From Tomocerus qinae (lineage: Eukaryota; Arthropoda; Collembola; Entomobryomorpha; Tomoceridae): DNA of 64,000 nt. Of this stretch, positions 11,159 to 21,421 are shown piece by piece; within the stretch, counting starts at the first letter, position 1; every line of letters starts with the position of its first letter. Made by a program: the position numbers and the translations under genes. Below the pieces are notes generated by a model. That model searched no databases and was not told the DNA's origin. It saw nothing but the letters and a program-made list of their open reading frames with translations. The DNA lies in assembly GCA_020055645.1 (NCBI GenBank), contig CM034546.1:29202001-29266000 (forward strand). Direction: 5' to 3'.

Positions 11159-12921
11159 CCCGACCGAAAATGTGTCACCAGAAACACACAGAGAATTTCG
11201 GCAGAAAGATTGCACAAGAAAATTCGGACCGGACTCAGCAGACAAAGTGCAGCAGCAATTTTCCGGCTCGCAAAACAAAAAAGTTCGCTCTGCTGATTTT
11301 TTCACCAGAAAAGTGCCAGCAGAAGCAAAAACATACCATTGACAGGACTCGAACTCCTGTGTGCAGTGTACAAAATTTACCACTTTTTATTCTTTTTTAC
11401 CATCACAGTGGTAAAAATGCACTTAATGGTAAAAATGCATTTAATGGTAAAATTGGTAAATTTTAGCTATTGATTAGACAGCTGAGTACAGATACACTAC
11501 ACTTCCTAAAATATAAGTTTTAAAACTTTATTTTCTATGAAATATTTCCAATTAGCCCCTTAACCAATTACATTAATCATATTTGTTTGATTGTACAGCA
11601 AAAGTTATAAAAGATATGAAGAAAGAAATATTGTATTTGGTATCGCCCATTTAAAATTGATGCTAATTTAATTGCAATTAATTTCTCAATCGGCAAGGGT
11701 TGTTAGCGCCCCCATTGGTTGAATCTTACTCTGATTGATGAACACTAATCAATTATTTGTGACAACAATGATCATCTGCTAAGCTATTTTATACTTTGGC
11801 ACCGAATTTTATTCAAAATTCAAACACGAAATTTAAATGAAACTATTTTTTACCATTTATACCACTTACCACTACTTTTTAGGTAGTGGTATTTAACGTT
11901 AAATACCATTAAAAACCACTTACCACTGGTAAGTGGTAAATGGTATTTTGTACACTGCCTGTGTGTTGCTTTTGCTGCTTCTGTTCCTATCTTACCAACC
12001 TGTGTTTATACTTTATACCATTATGCCACTACGCCATTTCTGGAAGAAGTGGACATTTTGGTTGCTTAAATGCAGTATACCTGAAGATGCAGACCTTACT
12101 TAGGACTTAGAAAACTTAACATGCGTATTATTTCTACGCATTATTACTAAATGTGGCTGCATATTCTAACGACTTAACTGTTCTAAATACGTAATTGTTT
12201 ATTACGTATTATTCATAAATAAGTCAACCTTTTTCCATGTCAGATGAGGTCAACTTCTAATGATCCCCACCAAATCATTTGATAGCTGATTTTATCATTT
12301 GTCGTAAGCAGGTCAGCATTAAAAGAATGGTGCTACACTGGGATTAGCAGAAATATATTTAAAAGACTGTTAATAATTATGTTTCATTGAAATTTTTCAA
12401 TTGGGTTTGCATACGGTTGACCTCATTTGTCATTAAAATAGCGCCTGATTAAACCCTCAAAAGAAGACAAGATGAACTTTATTATGAAGTAACAAATACT
12501 AAAAATACTTAAATACTAAATAGTAGAGGTAAATACTATATCCAGCATTGCAGATTACTCGTTTTTCAGTGCCAGCGAGAGAAATCACGCATAAAACACC
12601 TAAAGATAGTTAACAGAACTATTATTTTTATCACAAGTCCACTGTTCTGCTGAATCCTGTGAGTTTCTGTTAGTGATTTGTCAGCAGACATTTTCACCGC
12701 ATGACAGCGGATGTCTGAGCGGGGAAATGTCAGCAGAAGAATTCAATCAGAGTTTTGAGCGTGAAAATGTCAACTGACATTTTCACGGGAACACTCACAG
12801 CCGAATTCTGCGGTATTAAGTTGGTAGCTGTTCGGCAGACATAATCTTTTTCAATAGTTCAACAGAAGTCTGATGAAAGGAATTAACACCAACAGCATTC
12901 TGTTGAACATTTTCGGTCGGG
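11159..12921. mobile_element. Non-autonomous inverted-repeat element with TA target duplication
   Basis: The ends are perfect 15-base inverted repeats (CCCGACCGAAAATGT at 11159 and its complement ending at 12921), flanked by TA on both sides (11157-11158 and 12922-12923). Subterminal regions repeat words such as CAGCAGAA and GTCAGCAGA in both orientations. No transposase is visible. A separate hAT-like element (11364-11957) is nested inside and accounts for a third of the length. Confidence 0.75.
11364..11957. mobile_element. hAT-like non-autonomous element with 8-base target duplication
   Basis: Starts CAGTGTACAAAAT and ends ATTTTGTACACTG. The flanks are the identical 8-mer CCTGTGTG (11356-11363 and 11958-11965). 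The interior holds repeated GGTAAAAATGCA and TACCACTT words in both orientations and no coding frame. A degenerate relative lies at about 60796-61350. Confidence 0.9.
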
Positions 12922-13628
12922 TACCTAAAATACCTAAAATAATACCTAATGCTATAACATTAGATTAAATTGATGAATTATATTCCCTGGGATGAGTTTG
13001 TTATTTTATTTCTTGTTAGCACGTAAAAGTTATTATGCCGATATAAGATGAAGTTACGAAATAATGGGATGCCTATTTGCGAATAAGATGCCACACAAAT
13101 GCAGTAAATAAATACACAATAAACTTATATTCAACAAAATACTTCAAGTTGGCAATGGCAGGGGACGGAGTACTATTGTGATTGGTACAAAATACGGAGT
13201 AAATTTTTCCCAATTGACCCTTCCCTAAAATAGATTTGAGTTACCCCAAAAAACTTGATTTTGTCAAAAATAGGATAGGTAATTTAGGAAAACAATTAGG
13301 TAGCCCTAGGGGGTCCGAAAACCGGATAACCCGTGCTAATTGTAAAGAAAACGTTGCCTGAAGACGGCATCTACTCTACTATTGGGACTTTGGTGTCGAC
13401 GTGTGACTCGATGACTCATCGTGCTTTGCTTTCCTTCCACTCCGCTCACTCAGCCGAAGCCAAAAGTTCGGCGGAGTCTACGCTGAAACTATAAATACGA
13501 ACTAGCAGGTGCCAAAGGTTCGGCGGAGCCTAAAGTGCTATGAGACCTCTATGTTGTATTGCTATTGCACTACCGCAATCTTATTTAGTTGAACATGGTG
13601 GCAACCAACACCTGACTAATGTCGAAGC

Positions 13629-13925
13629 GCCATTCGAATTCCTCCAAATAAATTCGAGTTCCTCCGAATAAATTCGAGTTGCTCAGAAAAAATTCGAGTT
13701 CCTCCGAATAAATTCGAGTTCCTCAGAAAAAATTCGAGTTCCTCCGAATAAATTCGAGTTCCTCCGAATAAACTCGAGTTCCTCCGAACAAACTCGAGTT
13801 CCTCGGAACAAATTCGAGTTCCTACGATTAAATTCGAGTTCTACCAAAACAATTTGAGGTCCTCCGAATAAATTCGAGTTCTACCAAAACAATTTGAGGT
13901 CCTCCGAATAAATTCGAGTTCTAAA
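13629..13925. repeat. 20-base minisatellite
   Basis: About 15 copies of a 20-base unit (CCTCCGAATAAATTCGAGTT) with point variants; the last copies alternate with a CTACCAAAACAATTTGAGGT variant, giving a short higher-order pattern. Confidence 0.9.
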
Positions 13926-16900
13926 ATATATATAAGTGTTATTTAAGTCTTCCTAACGAGCTTATAGAGCCACTCAGTCTGTCCGTACCCACCATAATTT
14001 TCAAATGGAATGACGGATATTCACTAAATTTGGCCAAAACAATGCATATGGTTATTTCTATTGATTATTATTTGACAATTATTTCTATTGATTCTAGAAT
14101 ACATCCGTCCTATCCATTGCTTTTGAGATACCGCTCCCTCACGTTTACTTGATTTTGATAGTCCAATTAGAAAATAGACATCAAAAATTCAAATTGCTGC
14201 CAGATAGTATTAAATATGTCACATAGGTTCTAACAAACTTAATATTTTATAATAAACCATTTAAAAACGGAAATATAACTTACTTCCGAAATTTATCATA
14301 CACAGGGATTTTAGGACGGACAGACAGAAATAGTATTAGCATACAAAGCATATATATTAATTTGAATAAAGCAAATAAAACTAGGAAATGGTGGGATAGG
14401 ATTATCTATTTCAGATTTATATTCAATTTTACAATCAAATGTTATTAATCGATTTCCTATTCATTTTGATAGATACCCTACTTTGATTTCATTAAGATTT
14501 TTATAGTGAATAATCTACTTTGTCCTTATTTCGAATTTGATTGTCAATATTAATCTATTATAATTTACTGTGATTTTTATTGTCAACAATATTAGTTATC
14601 TGTTGATTTTATGTACTTTTAGTTTCAATTTCTATTTATTTTGATATTTAATATCAATCTATTTACAATTTCTTAGCACTATTCAACTCTCTCTTAATAA
14701 TATTGATGTACTTTTACTTTGTATCCATATTTATAGTCAATATTAATCTATTTTCAATTTATTAGCACTTTTCGACTTCCTTCATTCTGCTACTATGTAC
14801 GTACACTTTTCACTGCTTTTTCAACGAAATATTCGAAGTGAAATAGGTACAAATATTGAATTTGGAGAACGTGAAATTGCCCTGTCAATCTGTAGACACT
14901 AAAGAGTTGTGCGATCTTGCGTTGTTTAGCTATAGAAAAGGAGATATAAACAAAGTCTGTGTCTCATAATTTTAAACCGGCCATTCATTTTACTTTGCTT
15001 TCGGATATTGTAAGTCAAAACGAAAGCTTTTCCCCAAGGAACGGAGTAAATATATAGTCAAACGTATAGAAAAATTGCAAAATGACTAATGCACGGTGTG
15101 CAGAAGTTATTAAAGCTGGTATTATTAACAAAAAATATATTTTTCAATTATCTAATTATCATCTAACCGCTATTTGAAATACGCTAGATTCCTTTGTGTG
15201 AATTTATTCACATTGTTGTTACGGCCAGGGTTTATTGACGGGCTCGTAGAAACAATTATGAAGAGACGTAGAGTAAAGATTTTTGTATCCCGTCTAAGCG
15301 AAGGGATTTTCTTGTGTTGGTGGAAAGCGACGAACACGAATAACTTTTGGAGAGTGGCTCGTACGCGACTCTGCAAAGGGAGATTTGGCTCGACAAAAGT
15401 AGAGGCACGATCAACCAAATCTTAGTCACCTTTGTAAGGTAAAAATAACTATAATAACTTGACTTAATAACCCAAATGAAGAGGGGTCAATGAATGATTT
15501 CGCTCTTCACAAAATATAAATTCGGTTATTGCATGAGTACAAAAGCTAAAATAAAAACCAAATGTGGTCAACTTACTCCGGCATTTTGAAGGGCGAGTCA
15601 AAAGTGACTAAATGGTGAGTTGTTTAGTCTGTCCAGAGGAGCAGAAGAAGCAAGTCAGGTTGCAAAGCAAAAGGAACAGGGCAAAATTATGACATAAAGT
15701 GAGCGTAAAGTTCAGGGCTTAAATAAACTTTCACTTATTTTAATGAGAAGAAATATAGAGAGATAGAAAAGTTCAGGTGGAACGATCGAAGTAGAAGTCC
15801 AAATTCCAGTCTCATGCGCACTTGCAAACCCATGATGTAAGATATGCACATGCGGCTGGAAATTTTAATAGATAGATTAGGAGAATTTAGAACAATAGGG
15901 AAATGAGGGGAATTTACAATACCAAAAGTGAGGTATCCAAAAAGAGTCCTCCCAGTTTCCAAAAGTTAAATTAAAATATCGTTTTTAGTCTGATATTTCT
16001 ATGATCTATTGATTTAAACCACTATTTCACACTCTAAATGATTTATATTTGATCAGTTTATGTTGTAGTTTTAGACTGACCACGTCTTTAAGCTTAGGTG
16101 AAAAATCAATAACAAAAAAAGGTAAAAATAGTGCCTTTTTACCTTTTGTGTAAAATAGGTATTGTTTTTTGTTCCTTGGCTTATACCTATCTAAATACCC
16201 AAAGCACGATGCAAAATTATTTCAGCCCCTCGTTAGCTGCTGGCGTCTTTTGACTATTAATAAAGGTCACAATAAATAATGCTCATGGGTCTTATGAAAG
16301 AGTTACTCAATAATTTATAAACCTACAGTAAATAGCAAGTCATAATAGAAGCACTTTCGAGTAATGGAGATGGTGTGTTTCAACTAAATGTAATACAATT
16401 TTCAAATGATATCTCTATATTATAACCACTGATTGAGATGAAGCAATAAATATGCCATTAGACCGAATTGGACCAAAAATGGGGTAAATTTAGTGCAAGA
16501 CTAAATTGAAGATGAAAGATTGAGTCAAGATGAAAAACTAAATTCTTAGATGGGTGTTATTTTATAAAAATGTCTTTTGCTGGATATCTACATAGTGCTA
16601 GTTACAAATAAATAAGTAATAATAATAAGTTAATAAAATAGATGTCAGGAGTCAGGACACAGGCACGTATCCATGGACTTGACCAAGGGGGACACTAAAA
16701 ATATTAATAAAAATATAAAATTTTAGCGCTAAGTGCCAAAATATATTCTATTTTTTACCGTTTTGGCAAAAAATTCTTTTCATCTTGGGAATTAGGAGGC
16801 CAAGCTCCCCTCTGGATACGTACCAGTGAGGATCGTAGGTAATCAATGTCAATGAATTTTACTTTAAAGTTCTACCCGGATTGCTGGTACATGATACCTA

Positions 16901-17160
16901 TATAGTACCTAGTATTGTAGCCAAGCCACCGCCATGGATGTTATTTGTTTAAAAAATTAAAAAATTAAGTTAAAAAGTGCATGAGAAACTTAAAAATAAT
17001 CCATCCTGGAGATTTATTTCTTAGAATAGATTTAAATCGCGATTAAAGACAGAAACATTTTATCAATATGTACCCCCATGTAACTTATTCATTTGCTTGC
17101 TTTGTAGAAAATCATGTTTTTGAATATAATCCTGCTAAATAACCAAGCGTTTCCTGAAAC
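13926..17160. other. Intergenic, no gene recognised
   Basis: Very AT-rich from 14040 to 14780. The frames at 15170-15425 and 15735-15962 look like chance. At 16660-16830 there is a short repeat-like segment with roughly inverted ends (GGCACGTATCC... and ...GGATACGTACC), related to the segment at 7590. At 16110-16180 there is a GGTAAAAA-rich patch like the MITE at 5112. Confidence 0.45.
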
Positions 17161-18072
17161 GGTTCCCGGATATATGTGCCAACGGTCAAATGTGCCAATT
17201 ATTTTTTTCAGAGATTTTGAGAAGTGCCAAAAACAAAAGTGCCAATGAAATTAAATGCCAATGCAAGTTTAATTAGTCATTGTTAAGTCTCATGTTATGT
17301 ACAAGGGTATTACTTTGTAAATTATAATCCTATGTGAGTTTAAGTCTTTCATCCTTGATTATTCCGTCCCACTAAATGTGTACATGCATTTAAATAATCG
17401 ATAATAATATTAGGTTTTGTGAGATACTGTACAACCTGAAAAGAAATCTTTTCATCAAGCTCCCTGTACCTTTTCTTTTGAGGTGTTGCCATTCCGCTGT
17501 TAAAGTAAACGATCATAAGCGAACAATTACTTTATTCGCTTTGGAAATGGGACAATAACATCTAAATTGATGGATGCGGTTTATTCACTCTAGATAATAA
17601 TTAAAACCATGATGCCAACTTCCAAGCAATTTGTTGTTCTTAGTACATCTTCTTGTACATGTTTCCAATATCTTACGTTTTTAACAACACATGTTTTATA
17701 TAGGAATACCTGTGCAGGTGTTTCTTTTCAACTACTGGGGCCAAGGCAAATGATAAACAGAAATAAATGTAGGATACTTGTTCCCTAAGCTAGGACTTTA
17801 GCTTATCAGCTTAGCGTTTACATATCAGCGTATTCAAATTACACAAGGCTTTCTTGATTGATCTAAGTTCGTTAGTCTTCCATTTACTATGAACTACAAA
17901 TAGAATTGCTAGAAAAGCATAAATATTTTAGAATATATCATCCAAAGCAAACTTTTGGGATTTTGGCATTAAATGCTTTGGCACTTAAATTTTTGGCACT
18001 TTTGAAATTGACACTTATGGACATTGAGAGTGCCAATTGGCACTTTTATTTTGGCACTTATATCCGGACACC
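17161..18072. mobile_element. 912-base inverted-repeat element with 8-base target duplication
   Basis: The left end (GGTTCCCGGATATATGTGCC, followed by AA) and the inverted right end (GGTGTCCGGATATAAGTGCC, followed by AA) match at 19 of 22 positions. They are flanked by the identical 8-mer CCTGAAAC (17153-17160 and 18073-18080). The words GTGCCAA and TTGGCACTT recur many times near both ends, so they may be transposase-binding repeats. The 88-residue frame at 17906 lies on these repeats and is not a gene. An 8-base duplication with GG ends could be Merlin-like or an atypical hAT. Confidence 0.8.
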
Positions 18073-18576
18073 CCTGAAACAGTGCCGCAGCCAGGGGACA
18101 TCGAAGAAAAGAATGGAATTTTTGCCTTTAAACCCAAAAATTACAGGTATTAGGCCATGGCCATTTAGGTAATGAATTCATTTTCCTTTCCAAAAAAAGG
18201 ATCTCCGTGAAACGTACTAAATGGATGCGTTAATGATAGTTGAATTTTCAAAAGTTTACGACTTATTACAAATTGGTCTGAGTATTTAGGTTTTTCATTT
18301 TCGGTCACGGTCCACGGTAGATTATACATACCATTATTTATGATCCCGCCTCCCTTGTAAATTGTAAATATGTACCAACGCCAGATTGCTTATAAGAAAT
18401 CCTCAATCATCTACTAATGACTGACTAAAAGCATTTAATTTTTTATCGCAAATTACTATGTCTAATAACGACCTACCCCCAATCTGTCAAAACTAAAATG
18501 TCAACAGAGCAAAAAAAATCGAAAACACCTTTTGTCAACACCAGTGTTATTGATACAAATAGTCAAAATTAAAGTA

Positions 18577-19609
18577 AAGGGTGTCAAACTAGGATTCAGG
18601 CCCTATGTATCTAAAGAACCGTAAGTAGCACGACAAAACCGTTGATACCAATCGAAAGCCCGTGCAAAGTTACATTGAAACACCGGTTTTCATCAACTTA
18701 TTCCTACGCATTCGCTTACACCAGCAGTTCTCCCAAAAAAAGTTGAAAATATAAAGAAATTACTAGCTAATTCGTGACCAAATCTCTCGCGGGGGCTGAA
18801 TTTAGGCAGCGGTACTGTGTTGCCACTGTTTTCGCTGTTGCCGCTGGGAGGTATGGGGGTGAGCGGCAACAGCATGACAGTGGAGACAGTGGCAAATACG
18901 GCAACAGTGGCGACACGCTAGAACCCCTGGCGGCAACAGTGGCGACATGCTACAACCACTTGCGGCGACACGCTACAACCACTTGCAGCAACAGCGGCGA
19001 CACGCTGCAACCACTAGCGGCAACACTGACCAGCGGCAACAGAGACACATTAATCTGGTTTCCTCTGTGTTGCTCTTGTCTTAGAGCATTGAGCTCAGAG
19101 CAACAGTGCACTGGCTTATATTAGGTTTAGCGGCAACAGAGGAAATCAGATTAATGTGACTCTGTTGCCGCTAGTGGTTGCAGCGTATCGCCGCTGTTGC
19201 CGCAAGTGGTTGTAGCGTGTCGCCACTGTTGCCGCTAGTGGTGTTGCGTGTCGCCACTGTTGCCGCCAGTGGTTGTAGCGTGTCGCCACTGTCTCCGCTA
19301 TTATGCTGTTGCCGCTCACCCCATACCTCCCAGCGGCAACGGCGGCAACAGCGGAAACAGTGGCAACACAGTACCGCTGCCTAAATTCAGCCCCCGCGAG
19401 AGATTTGGTCACGAATTAGCTAGTAATTTCTTTATATTTTCAACTTTTTTTGGGAGAACTGCTGGTGTAAGCGAATGCGTAGGAATAAGTTGATGAAAAC
19501 CGGTGTTTCAATGTAACTTTGCACGGGCTTTCGATTGGTATCAACGGTTTTGTCGTGCTACTTACGGTTCTTTAGATACATAGGGCCTGAATCCTAGTTT
19601 GACACCCTG
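18577..19609. mobile_element. Palindromic fold-back element with GC-rich internal repeats
   Basis: Two arms of about 285 bases (18577-18858 and 19320-19609) are near-perfect reverse complements, starting AGGGTGTCAAAC and ending GTTTGACACCCT. TA dinucleotides lie directly outside (18575-18576 and 19610-19611). The inner 460 bases are imperfect tandem repeats built on GCGGCAACAGTGGCGACACG, and these too are inverted about a centre near 19095. Open frames on both strands here reflect the repeat and are not genes. Confidence 0.8.
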
Positions 19610-20219
19610 TACTTGTTCTAGATTAATCCAAAATTAAATAGGCAATGAAAATACTGAGTAAGATTTATGGTTTAGTAACCATAAAATAAGTCCTTGCTAA
19701 CACATTGTTTGAGTAAAAAATAAATTAAGTCAAATTAAATACGTCATATAAGCTGTAAGAAAAGTATCATGAATATTTTAAGATTAGCAACGGTATAAAT
19801 CCACTCAGAGAAAGACAGTTTGGATTTGTTTCGAATAATTTTTAAAATTTTTTAGAATATTGTGCAGCCTGAAGATCATTTTTGTTAGGAAAGGTTTGCT
19901 TTACAATGATCCTATCTAATGTATTTTCGGATCTGTGCTGCACGTTTTGTAGCACATCCAGGAATTTCCACATGCTAGCCCGACTAGTAAGCATTTTCCT
20001 ATTAAACCAAATTTTCCGTCTTCTTCAATAACAATGGCACTACAAGCACTACAAAACATGTATGTACATGTAAGTGCAATATTGTCACTTATATGTACAT
20101 GTTCATGTGTTGACAAAAAGGTTACTATGTGTTGACAAAAAGTGATTTCCAAAAAAAAGTTGTTGATAAAATGGTGTTGACAAAAAGGGGTAGGCCCCTA
20201 ATAACAATGAAAGAATTAT

Positions 20220-20955
20220 GTTTTTGCAGAAAATCAAATATTGGACTTCTTAAAAATGAGTGACAGTGACGAACACAGTCAAGGAGGGAAGTAAATATTA
20301 TGTCCCTAGTTCCTTTACTATATCGAAAAGCGGTGGTTACATTTGTCGACGATCGATAAAGGTTTTAAGATGCTATTCCTACGGTTTCTCAACTTTCTTG
20401 GCAACATCGAGAAAAATTTGTGAGAAAGAACGTGACCTATACGCTAGACCGAAAAGAATTAAAATGTTTAGCTGAAGTTGGCGACGAACTAGAAATTTTT
20501 TGTTCTGCAATTTGCATCGGATGGAAGCTTTGTCTAGATTGGTGAATAGGACTTTTAATGCTCCTCGATTAACTAGGAGAGGAAACACTTCCTGAGGATA
20601 TTATGCGTATCGACCTCAATACTCTTCGTGTTTTGAAAAAAATTGCGTTGTGTACAGAATGGAAAAATAATTCCATCTGTGGCAATATACTTTTATCCCA
20701 GGCTAAAAATGTTGATGTTCGGCGATTTAAAGATTCCTCGCTTCCTGATATAATTACCAATTTGCTTGGAAGTCTATTGTCGACGGGCATCCCACGTCAC
20801 ACCCACACCAGCCTAAATTGGCAGACCCATTTATTCGAGACGCATTTGCAATGGAATTGACTGTTTCGAAGCGGATACTGACACAGTGTAGTTTAAGATA
20901 TGTGGAAGACCATGCAGAAAAGTTGTCAAGTGAAAGCATGGATATGAATGAATAA
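20220..20955 (+). pseudogene. Unassigned coding-like fragment
   Basis: Several short frames with plausible protein composition follow one another but are broken by stops and frame changes. About 20370-20551 is open in one frame (Trp/Lys/Glu-rich). About 20521-20595 and 20603-20760 follow in other frames. The last piece (about 20765-20955) encodes about 60 residues ending in an acidic tail. I do not recognise the family. It may be the left part of the BEL/Pao element, another element, or a decayed host gene. Confidence 0.25.
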
Positions 20956-21154
20956 AATGAATAAAGAATTGAGACACATCGTTTGATTTCAACAAATGGT
21001 ACAAAACATACAAAATTTGAAAATCGAAACTGTGATCGGAAACTTTAAAAAAACTTAATTAGCATATTATATTACATAGGACTGCATGCCTTTCTTCTCA
21101 ATCTAAATAATTTATAATGTATATAATAGTATAGCACTTTGTTTTTCAATTTTA

Positions 21155-21414
21155 TCATAATATACTTAAAATTGAAGAGTCTGCAAACAGCAACCATCGA
21201 TGAGGAAGCTGACCCATTAATTGGGTTTCAGGTCTGGCCTTGTATCGGAAACATGTTAAACATTTGTTAATGACACTCTTGATAGTTTTTGTTGCATTCG
21301 GGATCCAGTAGCGTTGACGAATATGTCCGTTTATTGTTTGTTTTCCTGCATGAGCTAGAATGACGTGAGTGTGAAGAATCATCGCTCTTACCAATGGATG
21401 GTTTCCTGGTAGTA
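21155..21414 (-). pseudogene. BEL/Pao integrase zinc-binding domain, inverted relative to the core
   Basis: Read on the minus strand, this stretch encodes the HHCC zinc-binding region typical of BEL/Pao integrases: two His in HTHVILAHAG, then the CLTC pair, followed by the short LP-containing linker that normally leads into the catalytic core. The core itself follows on the opposite strand from about 21440. The two domains are therefore head to head, and the segment between about 21155 and 21414 has been inverted. The frame continues upstream of its first ATG (minus strand) to about 21414 with family-typical sequence. Confidence 0.7.
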
Positions 21415-21421
21415 ATATCGG

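Noticed and set aside
11336-11362. tRNA T-arm-like sequence GGACTCGAACTCC
   Set aside because: Only the T-arm consensus is present and the hAT-like element cuts in at 11364; no cloverleaf on either side or after removing the insertion.
18693-19493. Several overlapping frames of 60-116 residues
   Set aside because: They lie on the palindromic GC-rich element, mirror each other on both strands and have repeat-driven composition.
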